Assembly: GCA_905215335.1 (NCBI GenBank) | Contig: CAJMPQ010000001.1 | Span: 186,001 to 250,000, forward strand | Source of the DNA: an uncultured bacterium | GTDB lineage: Bacteria; Cyanobacteriota; Vampirovibrionia; Gastranaerophilales; Gastranaerophilaceae | Length of the DNA stretch: 64,000 nt | Reading direction: 5' to 3' | In this document: piece after piece, positions 46,308-56,475 of the stretch | Layout: each line of letters begins with the position of its first letter | Numbering within the stretch: position 1 is the stretch's first letter | Made by a program: the position numbers and the translations under genes | The notes under the pieces: model-generated | Databases searched by the model: none | What the model was told of the DNA's origin: nothing | Seen by the model: the letters and a program-made list of their open reading frames with translations, nothing else

Positions 46308-47264
46308 ATGATTATCAATACAACCAAAAACTTAATTTACCCAACAAATAGTCAGCTCCATAATGAACCTTCATTCCAAGGTTCACGTAAATTTTTAAAA
46401 ATAACAAGTTCTTGTCTAAACAAAATAGATACCAACATGACACCGCAAACAATTTCAAAAACTCCACTATCTACAAGATTTCTAATTGAACAATTTACAC
46501 CAAAAAGAATTAAAGAACTTGCTCAAACAAATTGCTTTGCTGCGGATAAAATTAAAACTTATTTTGACAAATTATATGGACAAAATAATTATACTGTAAT
46601 TGCAATAGGACGCTCTGTTGCCTCTATTGCAGAAACAATGAAATACTTAGGTGCAGATACTAAAATAATTCCGCTCTCAGGATTAAAATCAGATTTACCA
46701 AATTCAATCCCTAATGTTGAAACTTACAAAAGTTATTTAAATAAAATTGGAATAAACTTAGAAGCCTTAAACAAAAATCCAAATAGAAAATATATATTAT
46801 TTGATTATTCATATTCCGGAAATAGTCTTGGAAATTGTGACACCTTTTTTAGAAAAAATATATTTAAAAGTAATCCACAAAATCTGATAAATAAATCAAT
46901 CAATGAAGTTTTAAAAGAAGATTTTCAAAACAACTTTCACCTACTATTTAGCTTAAATCGTTTTAAAGATTTTTCTTCAGTTGGAAAATTAAATATTATG
47001 GATTTGAAAAACTGTTTTACTCAAGCAAATGAATCAACAGCACTAGAATACAAATCGAACATGGCTAAATACTTAAGAAAAATATTTTTATTTAATGTTT
47101 GCAAATATATCAAAAAAGGAAACTTTAAAAATACTTGTAATAACGAATTAAAAGCCCTGGATAAACATTACTTATCACAAAAAGCAATGAGAGTAAGACT
47201 TGAACAAATACTCAAAAAAGAAAACCAAATATTAGCTCAAAATTCTATCTCTCACAAATGTTAA
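46308..47264 (+). CDS. Tagged protein with phosphoribosyltransferase-like loop
   Basis: A 318-residue protein. Residues 20-25 read EPSFQG, the tag seen in other proteins here. A Rossmann-like segment follows: YTVIAIGRSVASIAETMKYLGAD (about 100-122), then KYILFDYSYSGNSLG (about 164-178). The second resembles the type I PRTase PRPP loop (hydrophobics, D-x-x-x-[ST]-G-x-[ST]), with one acidic residue instead of the usual DD. The rest is helical and basic. The start is ATG 46308; the upstream in-frame extension would lie across the tRNA terminator region and looks hydrophobic by chance. No SD is seen. PRTase-like is inference. Confidence 0.7.
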   Translation: MIINTTKNLIYPTNSQLHNEPSFQGSRKFLKITSSCLNKIDTNMTPQTISKTPLSTRFLIEQFTPKRIKELAQTNCFAADKIKTYFDKLYGQNNYTVIAIGRSVASIAETMKYLGADTKIIPLSGLKSDLPNSIPNVETYKSYLNKIGINLEALNKNPNRKYILFDYSYSGNSLGNCDTFFRKNIFKSNPQNLINKSINEVLKEDFQNNFHLLFSLNRFKDFSSVGKLNIMDLKNCFTQANESTALEYKSNMAKYLRKIFLFNVCKYIKKGNFKNTCNNELKALDKHYLSQKAMRVRLEQILKKENQILAQNSISHKC

Positions 47265-47310
47265 ATAGCAAAACTTATAATCCAACAATATCCATTAATT
47301 ATTAAAATTA

Positions 47311-47353
47311 AAAAAGCATCTGTTCTTAAAGATTAAGTACAAATGCTTTTTAT
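47311..47353. terminator. Imperfect bidirectional terminator
   Basis: Stem AAAAAGCAT..TTCTTAA / TTAAGTACAAATGCTTTTT with two mismatches, between the tagged gene and the end of the autotransporter gene. Confidence 0.65.
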
Positions 47354-47372
47354 CTATATTATGAACAAAAAC

Positions 47373-50300
47373 TTATTTTAAACATTTTAAAACTTTTCTA
47401 TTTTTTGTTTCATTTAAAACTTTATTATGAACTTTTACATCTTCATAAGAATCTTTACCTAAAGTCCATCTAAAGCCTAATTGTAGACCTACACCATTTC
47501 TTCCGCCATTAGTTAAATAAGTTTGGAAGTAACCAACAAGTCTTTCACCCCAGCTTTTTCTCACACCAACACCATATTTAACATATGGATCTACTGATAA
47601 GCTTGGTAATGAAACAGTGTTTGCCATAAACTGAGTATTATCCATAATACTCCAAACCATACTTACACCTAAATATGGTTGCCAGCCGTTTTTCAAATTA
47701 GCAATCAATTTAATGCCTGGTTCCAATTGTATTGCATGCAACGGATCTGAACTGATACTTACACCTGCAGCATTAGTATAATCAAATGTATTAACAAATG
47801 AATATGACATCAATAAACTTGGTTGAATAACAAATTTACCATCGGCTAATTCAAAATTATAACCAGTTTTTGAAGCAATACCAGTCATTAACATTGCGAA
47901 ATTTTCGTGTCCAAACATTGTATTCGCTTCACCAACATTTGCACCGACATTGGCAGTTAATCCAGTAAAGAAATTACCTTTGTAAGCAACACCGGTTACA
48001 CCCAATGTACCACCATTTTGATACATACCAACTCCGCTGTATGCTTGGTGTGAACCATTATAACCTACATAAGCACTCCACATACCATCCCAGCCATGAC
48101 CAAGATCATATAATTTTGAATCACCACCAAAATATGTTCCATAAGCAACATTTGAAACCTTTGGTCCATTATCTAAACGTACATTTTCAAATGTAGCATA
48201 AGATCTAAACCAACCAGCATTATTATCATACTTACTTAACAATGGATCATAAGTCATAGCATTATTATCTAAAATTGCATATTTATTTCTTAATTTTAAT
48301 GCCTGACGTTGCGCTTTAGTCATAAGCATGTACATATCCATATTTCGGAATGCTTCATCATAAGATTGTAACTGTACCAAATAACCACCTAATTGCGCAG
48401 CAACAGGACTTGCCATAACTGATGGGTTAACTTCATCAATACTTGGAGTAAAACCTCCTTGACCGGTAAATAATAATTTACCATCTAGATAATTTACATC
48501 ATATTTTTGAATTGGACCCATTGCAACTTTAGCAGCTTCTTCTAAAATTACATTATTTACAGCTTCACCTTTTAAAATTTCAACTTGAGTATTTTTTACA
48601 AGAGCATCTGATACAATATTCAAACTATTTTGACCCAAAATAAATTTACCTGTTGAATTAGACATATTATTAACGGTTATAGTATCAGCTACACTCTTTG
48701 CCAAATCTACATCTAAATATAACTTTGTATTACCTTGTAAAGTTAAATTATCAAAAACTAAATTTTCAATACTTGACGGATCAGGACTAGTCGTCCATAT
48801 ACCATCACTACCTTGTACTGCTGTGGTATTTTGTAGATTAATTGAAGTACCATCTGCAAAAGTTGCGTGATTTATATTTCCTAAAGATGAATTAACTCCA
48901 AGTCCCAATGTTCCATTATTGATATTCAAATTACCTGAAAAATCATTTTTTCCCTGGAACAATAAAATACCTGTATTGTCTTTAGTAATTGTACCAGTAC
49001 CTGAAATATTCTTAAGTTGTGTACCATTATTACCTTCAATTTTTATTCCGCCGTCCTGGGCAATAATTGTTTTACCACCTAGATAAGTAGTATCATCTGT
49101 ATTGAATTTAATATTACCTCCATTAATCTTAGTTTCACCACTGAAGGTACTATTGTTACCGGTAATAATTAAATCTCTTTCACCATTCTTTTCAATTTGG
49201 CCTTTACCAGTAAATGCCCCACTTGTAATATCCTTATAAGAATTATTTACTTGCAATTTACTTGAACTATTAACTAAATTAGTTAAACCTGAAATATAAG
49301 TATCACTTTCTGTCTTTTGTTCAAAATTAACAGCACCTGAAGTTATATTTAACTGGCCATTGAAGTCTTTATTATTACCACTTAATTGTAAATCTTCTTT
49401 GCCCAATTTATTAACTAAACCTGAACCGGAAATACCACTAGCAATTTCATTTTTACCAGCAGTTTTAGCATTAAAGTTTACAATCGCATCCTTACTAACA
49501 TAAATATCATTTAATAATGTACCACTTTTATTTCCAGATAATGCAACATCTGTTAGATTTACAGTTCCAGCACCAGCATAAATAGCTCCACCAAGATTAC
49601 CTGAAGTATTATTTGTAATAACTGCATTTGTAATGTTAGTTATACCACTTTTTGAAGTTTGGTTTACAACAGAACCATTACCCACAGTTTTCGCATTTTG
49701 AATATTTACATCATTTATATTCAACACTGTCTTATCATTAACAACATTGAACATTGAATACTTATCACTACCATCTATTGTAGTTAAAATGCTACCTGAT
49801 TTATCAACAACTCCATTTACTGTAAATGTTCCAGTACCTGTATTGCCTAAATTTTTAGCAATTTGATATGGATTATTATCTTTATTAGTAAATGTGAAAA
49901 TTCTTGTACCATTTTTTCTGTTTTGTGCACCTAAAGAATCTGCAGTTGCCGCATTTACTGCTGTCAAAATTACAGACTGTTTATCTTCACTAATTGATAA
50001 ATCATATTCATAAACATCAGTTGCAAAATCAATTGGATCAACTGTATTTAATACTAAATTGCCACCTAAAACCTCTATTTCAACCGGATTATATAAACCA
50101 TAATCTTGATAATCATCTCCAAATTTTAGATTGGTTAATTTAATTTCACCAGCAACATCAGAAACCAATTTATCTGATAAGATTGTTGATGGCGCAACTG
50201 AAGTTGATGAACCAGAATCTTTTGATTTAAAGTTAACATCTATTGCTAAATTTACATCACCTTCTGTAGTTAAATCTTTAAATTGATATGTATTATATTG

Positions 50301-53300
50301 ACCATCTCCAGATAAATCTATTGTAGAATTTTTAACTACATATTTACCAGTATTGTAATTTGTTGAACCAAGCTTTAATGTTGCATCTTCAAAACCTAAA
50401 ACATTATTCTTTATTGAATTTGCAATATCTGCGTTCAAATCATAACTACCATTTATTAAATTGATTTTGTTATTAGAACCATTAAATGAAATTCCAGTAG
50501 ATTTATCGATAATATAATCTGAATTAGATATATAATTAATTATTGAACCATCTGATGCAAGCATATTCAAAAGTTTAGAATCACTAGCTTGATCATTTAC
50601 GTTCAATGTACCAGAACCGGCACTTACAATTTTTCCATTAAAATTCTCATCTCTTGTAAAGTTTAAAACACCTGTACCAGTTTTATTAATAGTTCCACTA
50701 CCTAAAACATTATTCAATACAGAATCTGATTTATCTGTATTGTATTCCAATTCTGAATTTTGAGCGATTTCAGTTGTACCTGAAATATATTCAGCATTTG
50801 AACCTTCAAATAAAACTTTTCCATTATTTATTGAAAGCTTACCATTGAAATTCTTATTATCACCAGTCAAATGCAAAAGTCCATCGCCATTTTTAATTAC
50901 ATTACCTTGACCAGTCAAACCATAAATTGAAGATTCTAAATCATCAAATATATCCATTTCAAGTTCAGAATTTTCACTTGATAAATTTACCATTCCTGAT
51001 ACAAATGATATTATATCTTCTGCTTGCTGATAATATACTTTACCACTTCTTATTTCAAATTCACCAAGCATATTTTCGTTAACACCTGATAAATTTAATG
51101 TTCCAACACCATCTTTAATAAATTTAGTGCCAGCTTCACCTGCAATACCACTATATATATTATTTTCAGAATTAGTAACACTAAAAGTAACATTAGCATT
51201 ATTTGCAAGATAAATATCATTCCATTCACCATTTTCTGCAGTATTAACTTTCGCTAATCCTACAGACTCTGAACCGAAATCAGAATCAACAATAGTCATA
51301 TCAGCTGAAGTATATATAGCACCACCTTTACCTTTAGCACTATTTGAATGGAATTTTGCATTTGAAATCGTTAAATTTGAACCTGTATTGTATAAAGCTC
51401 CACCATCACCTTGCGCAGAGTTTTCATAGAATTCTACATTATCAAGTGCTAATTCACCAGTAGATGAATTATATATAGCGCCACCATTTTTATTAGCAAC
51501 GTTACCACTAAATACTGAACCATTTACTAAGAATGACTTGCTTAATTCATTTGCAATAGCACCACCATTACCAAGTAATACTTCATTATCTGTAAAATCT
51601 GTATTTGTTATTCTTACATTTGCATCTGTATTATTTGCATATATTACTGAACCATCTTTTATCTTTTCATCATCTGTAGCATATCTCTTAGCCTTAGTAA
51701 TATTCAAATTAGAAAGTTCCAATTCAGAATTATTAACAAGTTCAAAGAAAGAACCATTCGTTTCGTTTTTATTTCCTAACACACCAACTTTTATTACATA
51801 ATCACCATTTTCATTTGTCGTAATATTTTCAGGTGTATTTGCAAATGTGCCAGATACAGTTTTCAAATCACTATCATAATATGTATAGGTACTCTTATCT
51901 TCGCTTAGAACAAGTCTGTTACTATCCTTTTCTACAACTAAGTCCTTCAATTCACCAGATAAGATGCTCTTAGAACCATTATTTTCTAAACCTAAGATTG
52001 TAAATGTACCTTCACTTGTAGTATCTAAGTCTCTATATATATTATAGAAATTTTCATCTTTTGCACCAATAACATAGTTAAAACCTCTGCTACCATGGTA
52101 CATATTTAAATCTCTAAGCGTATCAGTAGATGAAAAACCTTTTGGCACAACTTTTATACCATCTGCATAATTTTGATTATAAATTTTTGCAGACTCAATT
52201 CCATATTTATATACATTAGTTGCCCAACTTAAGATTTCAACATTTTCATCTATTGCCAAACCAACATCTTTTGTTCCATTGAAAATTAAAATTGTTTCAC
52301 CGGTTTGCGCAGCATTACCATTATCACCGGTAATATAAATTTTAGTTAAATCTAAAATTCCACTACCTGAATTAATTTTAATTTTATCTGCAATCGGATA
52401 ATTAGTTTCATCGTGAATTAATGAAACATCAACAGAGAAAGAACTGTTTTCACTATCCAAATTATTTATATTATAAGTATTACCAGCTATTTTATTAGAT
52501 AAATCTAAGGTTGAATTTTGTAAATTCAAATTATATGCATCTGTACCCTCAACTAAAGTTACATTTGAATTATTAAAGGTTAGCAAATCAGTTGTAGCTA
52601 AATGGTTTCCTAACATAAATGAACCACTTGAAAAATTCAAAGAATTTCCATTGCCATCAGAAGTCCATAAACCATTTCCTACTGTGATATTTTGACTTCT
52701 ATCTTTGCCTGTAATATTAAATACTGAACCATTTTTTAAGTTCACATCGGCAAAAGCTGTATCTTCTAAAAATACATCATGCTCTGAATTTTCAGATAAA
52801 GTATAATTTAAAATAGCATTATTTAAATTAACTTGAGCATCACTACCTAAAGCCGAAACCTCATTCAAATCAAGTGTACCCAAAATATTTAAATTACCAT
52901 TAAATGCTTGATTATTTCCTGACAATACTAGTGAAGTTTTGTTTTCTTGATTTATAGTACCTAAGCCTGAAAGGTTTGAAGAAATGTTTGTATTTTGCCC
53001 TTTTAAATTTAAAATACCATCATTGGTAAAAGTAATATTACCTCCAGAAATATTACCATTATTCAAATTTACTGTTCCGGAATTAATATTTAAATCGGTA
53101 TTCAAAACATCATTTCCAGAAGCATTTACCAAATTAACAACACTTCCATTATTAACATTTACTAAAGAATCCTCAGTATGTAAAAGATTTACAACATCTT
53201 TATTACTGTTTACAACTGAATTATTAATACTATTTAAGGTTAAATCACCATTGTTAGCGTTAATTGTAGAATATTCAACAGCCGCAAGAGTTACATTTCC

Positions 53301-56300
53301 AGCATACGCATTACCACTAGCAGAATTTCCAACATTTATAATATTATTAGAAACATCTTCAGTTATTTCAGATGTGATTCCATCAGAAATCGTTAAATTA
53401 TTATTTGTATAAATATTTAAAATTCCTGAATTATAAATTTCACCACTACCGTTGCTAAAAGTTGTATCCTTTGTAAAACCAAGAGTTAATTCTCCGGACT
53501 TGTTATATATTGGATAATCACCTTTATTATTATTTAAAACAACATCTGTTAAATTAATATTTCCACCATCATTATAAATAGCAGAACCCATGCCTGATAC
53601 AGCACTATTATTTTCAAAGGTTGTATTTGAAATATTTACATTTGCACCATTAGTAACATAAATACCTCCACCATTTTGAGCTGAATTACCGGAAATAGTA
53701 GAAGAGTTAATATTCATTTGACCATTTTCAACATAAATAGCACCACCTAAACCTTCTGCTGTACTATTTTGCAATGTTGAATTTTTAATATTTACGATAC
53801 CGCCATTTTGACTAACTACAGCACCATTTACATTAGTAGACTCACCAATACTATCAGCTTTTGCATCTGTAAATACTAAATCATTAATATTCAAAGTTGT
53901 ATTTTCACCAACTTCAAAGAATGAATATAATTTATCACCGGAAATTACATTATTAGATGCTCCAGCAGCTTTTCCAACCGTAAATTCACCTTCAGCAGTT
54001 TTACCTAAATCCGATAATATTTTATAATCATCACTACCTAACTTATAAAAACTTCTATTACCACTTTTTTGATTTTGCAATTTTAAACCATTCACAGAGT
54101 TAGCAATAGCAGATAATGTCACATCTTGGTTATTAGTATCTACATCATAAATATAAACTCCAGAGTCAAAATTATCTGAAGAATATTGATTAAATGTCAT
54201 ACCACCATCTAAAACATGGAATGTTTTTTCTAATTCAACACCACTATCAGAACTTGTTATAAAATTTATACCTGATAAGTTAATTGAACCAGTTCCACTG
54301 CCAGTATCAATAACATCAAATTCTCCAGATACAAAATCAACATCAATTGTTAAATTACTATTTCCAACAGAAGATAAACTATTAAATCTAATATTAGAAG
54401 TATTATTATCTTCCAAATCTAATGTTGAATTATTTAATGTCACATTATGCAAAATTTCACTAATTGTATTTTCAAACTTCAAATTTGAATTATTAATTAC
54501 AAAATTTTGATTACTACTAGTATTATTTGAAGCACCCATAATATATGTTGCATTATTTAAAATAACACTATTTTCACCAGTGAATTTAACTTTATCATTA
54601 TTTATATTAATTTCATTTGCAATACCATTACCAATAATAGATAAGCTACCACCATTTACAAGTTGTACATTTTTATCAAAAACATTTTGACTGGTAGAAT
54701 ATTCAAATGTACCGGAATTATTAACAATAGTTTCAGAATCTTGTGAAAAATAACTTCCATCAGAACCTGCTAATTTACCCTCATTAATAGTAACTTTTGC
54801 AAATCTATCATTTAAATCATTACCAATAGTTAAAGTATTACTACCAGATTTTACAATTTGCAATTGTTTTACATTATCGGTAATTGTAAACTTTGTCAAA
54901 TCTGCATTTTGAAGAGTGTAATCTTCATTAAACGAATAACCAAAACCTGCTAAATTTCCACTTAGAGTAACACTTTTGGCATTATCTAGTGAATTCAAGG
55001 CGTCAGTACTTCCCTTAAATGATAAAAGCCCATTTGCAGTAACATCAACACTACCTAAATATTTAGAAGAATCATTTCCACTAACCATAACTAAATTTCC
55101 ACCATCAGAAACAGTTATATTAGCTGAATCATCTCTAGATTCCAAACCACTACCAATCTGAACATCACCACCGGAAGTAACATTCATTGAACTTCCTGAT
55201 TCAAAATAAATATCATTTAATGAAGTTGTAATATTAGAATCATTTATATCATCATCGATACCCGCTCTATTGTTACTAAAAGTTGTATTAGCTATATCAA
55301 TATGTCCTTTATTGTATATAGCACCACCCAAAGCTTCACCTCTATCAGAAGCGAGAATATTATTAGCAAAACTTGCATTCTTAATACTTAAAGAACTATT
55401 AGTATCATTGTATATAGTTGCCCCTAAAGCATTTGCACTACCTTCCGGCACATTCACAGAAACAGAATTTGAATTGAAACTTGTACCATCAATAGACAAA
55501 TTACCGTTATTGTAAATCAAACCACCTAAAATAGACGCTGATTGATTACCATTATCATACTCGTTACCAGTAGTAGCACTAACTATATTTGATGAAAATG
55601 TGCCATCTTTAATTTCTAAATTAGCAGTAGAATTTTCATTACTATTATTATAAATAAGTCCCCCAACAATTTTAGAATTAATGTCAGGAGAACCAACCAT
55701 TACTGCACCACGATTTTTATATGCTCTTGTGTAAATTGTATTTTGCTCAAATTTAACATTATTTAATGACGTAGAGTTACTAGTATTTATAACTCCACCA
55801 TTTATATAAGATCCAATATCCGCATAGTCAGCTCTTGTAATATCTACGTGGTGATCATTTTTAGAAAAAGTTATATTATCCAGCAATAATTGACCTGATG
55901 CATTATTAAAAAGGCCACCATCAATAGTATAATTACGAGTTGTAATCCCTTGAGAAGAAATACAATTAGTAGTAATTGAATCGTAAATAATAGAATTAAA
56001 AGAAACTTGAGAATTATCAATTAAATAATGTGCAGGGATTAATAAACCATCGCCATCTTCTTGTGCTTGCAATTGTCCTGAAATAGTACGTCCATTACCG
56101 TTTACTACAACATTTGTTGCATTTTGTATATGAGGCAATAAAGCTCCGTCTCTAGCATTTGGACCTAAATTAATGTTCCTTTTAATATTTAATGTAGCAT
56201 TACTTGTGTAATTATTTTGATTTGTTAAATCTGATAAATTATTTATATCCGCAGCTAGCACATTTTGCGTTGAAACACAACTTAAAACAGTAGCCAACAA

Positions 56301-56330
56301 TAATACCATTTTAAACTTTTTATTTCTCAT
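47373..56330 (-). CDS. Giant Pmp-like autotransporter adhesin
   Basis: A 2985-residue type V secreted protein. Signal peptide MRNKKFKMVLLLATVLSCVSTQNVLA. The passenger is a beta-helix rich in Asn/Ser/Thr/Gly with chlamydial Pmp-style GGAIY and FxxN repeats (FENNSAV, FYENSAQ, FHSNSAK; GGAIYVEN, GGALYNTG, GGAIYTSA). Four large modules can be seen, with similar headers (GTFTV/EGEFTV, then a SGxxY-type segment and LNI-D) starting near residues 1, 740, 1400 and 2125. The beta-barrel translocator begins near residue 2700 (AGWFRSYATFENVRL) and its last strand is GVGLQLGFRWTL, followed by a 28-residue basic tail. The start is the ATG at 56330, with GGTGG upstream. Probably an adhesin. Confidence 0.92.
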   Translation of the reverse strand: MRNKKFKMVLLLATVLSCVSTQNVLAADINNLSDLTNQNNYTSNATLNIKRNINLGPNARDGALLPHIQNATNVVVNGNGRTISGQLQAQEDGDGLLIPAHYLIDNSQVSFNSIIYDSITTNCISSQGITTRNYTIDGGLFNNASGQLLLDNITFSKNDHHVDITRADYADIGSYINGGVINTSNSTSLNNVKFEQNTIYTRAYKNRGAVMVGSPDINSKIVGGLIYNNSNENSTANLEIKDGTFSSNIVSATTGNEYDNGNQSASILGGLIYNNGNLSIDGTSFNSNSVSVNVPEGSANALGATIYNDTNSSLSIKNASFANNILASDRGEALGGAIYNKGHIDIANTTFSNNRAGIDDDINDSNITTSLNDIYFESGSSMNVTSGGDVQIGSGLESRDDSANITVSDGGNLVMVSGNDSSKYLGSVDVTANGLLSFKGSTDALNSLDNAKSVTLSGNLAGFGYSFNEDYTLQNADLTKFTITDNVKQLQIVKSGSNTLTIGNDLNDRFAKVTINEGKLAGSDGSYFSQDSETIVNNSGTFEYSTSQNVFDKNVQLVNGGSLSIIGNGIANEININNDKVKFTGENSVILNNATYIMGASNNTSSNQNFVINNSNLKFENTISEILHNVTLNNSTLDLEDNNTSNIRFNSLSSVGNSNLTIDVDFVSGEFDVIDTGSGTGSINLSGINFITSSDSGVELEKTFHVLDGGMTFNQYSSDNFDSGVYIYDVDTNNQDVTLSAIANSVNGLKLQNQKSGNRSFYKLGSDDYKILSDLGKTAEGEFTVGKAAGASNNVISGDKLYSFFEVGENTTLNINDLVFTDAKADSIGESTNVNGAVVSQNGGIVNIKNSTLQNSTAEGLGGAIYVENGQMNINSSTISGNSAQNGGGIYVTNGANVNISNTTFENNSAVSGMGSAIYNDGGNINLTDVVLNNNKGDYPIYNKSGELTLGFTKDTTFSNGSGEIYNSGILNIYTNNNLTISDGITSEITEDVSNNIINVGNSASGNAYAGNVTLAAVEYSTINANNGDLTLNSINNSVVNSNKDVVNLLHTEDSLVNVNNGSVVNLVNASGNDVLNTDLNINSGTVNLNNGNISGGNITFTNDGILNLKGQNTNISSNLSGLGTINQENKTSLVLSGNNQAFNGNLNILGTLDLNEVSALGSDAQVNLNNAILNYTLSENSEHDVFLEDTAFADVNLKNGSVFNITGKDRSQNITVGNGLWTSDGNGNSLNFSSGSFMLGNHLATTDLLTFNNSNVTLVEGTDAYNLNLQNSTLDLSNKIAGNTYNINNLDSENSSFSVDVSLIHDETNYPIADKIKINSGSGILDLTKIYITGDNGNAAQTGETILIFNGTKDVGLAIDENVEILSWATNVYKYGIESAKIYNQNYADGIKVVPKGFSSTDTLRDLNMYHGSRGFNYVIGAKDENFYNIYRDLDTTSEGTFTILGLENNGSKSILSGELKDLVVEKDSNRLVLSEDKSTYTYYDSDLKTVSGTFANTPENITTNENGDYVIKVGVLGNKNETNGSFFELVNNSELELSNLNITKAKRYATDDEKIKDGSVIYANNTDANVRITNTDFTDNEVLLGNGGAIANELSKSFLVNGSVFSGNVANKNGGAIYNSSTGELALDNVEFYENSAQGDGGALYNTGSNLTISNAKFHSNSAKGKGGAIYTSADMTIVDSDFGSESVGLAKVNTAENGEWNDIYLANNANVTFSVTNSENNIYSGIAGEAGTKFIKDGVGTLNLSGVNENMLGEFEIRSGKVYYQQAEDIISFVSGMVNLSSENSELEMDIFDDLESSIYGLTGQGNVIKNGDGLLHLTGDNKNFNGKLSINNGKVLFEGSNAEYISGTTEIAQNSELEYNTDKSDSVLNNVLGSGTINKTGTGVLNFTRDENFNGKIVSAGSGTLNVNDQASDSKLLNMLASDGSIINYISNSDYIIDKSTGISFNGSNNKINLINGSYDLNADIANSIKNNVLGFEDATLKLGSTNYNTGKYVVKNSTIDLSGDGQYNTYQFKDLTTEGDVNLAIDVNFKSKDSGSSTSVAPSTILSDKLVSDVAGEIKLTNLKFGDDYQDYGLYNPVEIEVLGGNLVLNTVDPIDFATDVYEYDLSISEDKQSVILTAVNAATADSLGAQNRKNGTRIFTFTNKDNNPYQIAKNLGNTGTGTFTVNGVVDKSGSILTTIDGSDKYSMFNVVNDKTVLNINDVNIQNAKTVGNGSVVNQTSKSGITNITNAVITNNTSGNLGGAIYAGAGTVNLTDVALSGNKSGTLLNDIYVSKDAIVNFNAKTAGKNEIASGISGSGLVNKLGKEDLQLSGNNKDFNGQLNITSGAVNFEQKTESDTYISGLTNLVNSSSKLQVNNSYKDITSGAFTGKGQIEKNGERDLIITGNNSTFSGETKINGGNIKFNTDDTTYLGGKTIIAQDGGIKIEGNNGTQLKNISGTGTITKDNTGILLFQGKNDFSGNLNINNGTLGLGVNSSLGNINHATFADGTSINLQNTTAVQGSDGIWTTSPDPSSIENLVFDNLTLQGNTKLYLDVDLAKSVADTITVNNMSNSTGKFILGQNSLNIVSDALVKNTQVEILKGEAVNNVILEEAAKVAMGPIQKYDVNYLDGKLLFTGQGGFTPSIDEVNPSVMASPVAAQLGGYLVQLQSYDEAFRNMDMYMLMTKAQRQALKLRNKYAILDNNAMTYDPLLSKYDNNAGWFRSYATFENVRLDNGPKVSNVAYGTYFGGDSKLYDLGHGWDGMWSAYVGYNGSHQAYSGVGMYQNGGTLGVTGVAYKGNFFTGLTANVGANVGEANTMFGHENFAMLMTGIASKTGYNFELADGKFVIQPSLLMSYSFVNTFDYTNAAGVSISSDPLHAIQLEPGIKLIANLKNGWQPYLGVSMVWSIMDNTQFMANTVSLPSLSVDPYVKYGVGVRKSWGERLVGYFQTYLTNGGRNGVGLQLGFRWTLGKDSYEDVKVHNKVLNETKNRKVLKCLK

Positions 56331-56350
56331 CTTCCTACCACCATATTGTA

Positions 56351-56377
56351 ATTTGACACAAGTATCGCGTATCAAAT
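56351..56377. promoter_or_regulatory. Dyad at the autotransporter transcription start
   Basis: ATTTGACAC (56351-56359) and GTATCAAAT (56369-56377) form a 9-bp inverted repeat with one G-T pair and a 9-nt spacer. It lies immediately downstream of the -10 box on the minus strand, so it covers the likely start of transcription and could be a repressor site. Confidence 0.45.
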
Positions 56378-56384
56378 TATAACA
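56376..56384 (-). promoter_or_regulatory. Extended -10 promoter of the autotransporter gene
   Basis: On the minus strand TGTTATAAT, the same TGnTATAAT form as the dapL promoter, lies about 46 nt before the ATG. Confidence 0.65.
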
Positions 56385-56475
56385 AATTTAAGAACATAAA
56401 GCTATTTCTTTACATTTCATAAAATTAGTAAACTAAGGTAATTTATTTCTTATACATAAATATTACTATTACATT

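Noticed and set aside
51538..53412. Open frames on the + strand inside the autotransporter gene
   Set aside because: They are antisense to a 2985-residue coding region with clear repeats and a barrel. Their products are Leu/Phe/Pro/Thr-rich without SDs, as expected for the reverse of Asn/Ser/Gly-rich repeats.
47373..56330. Repeated short motifs that could suggest a CRISPR or tandem DNA array
   Set aside because: Similarity is at the protein level (GGAIY, FxxN) with varied DNA; there are no equal-length exact repeats with unique spacers.
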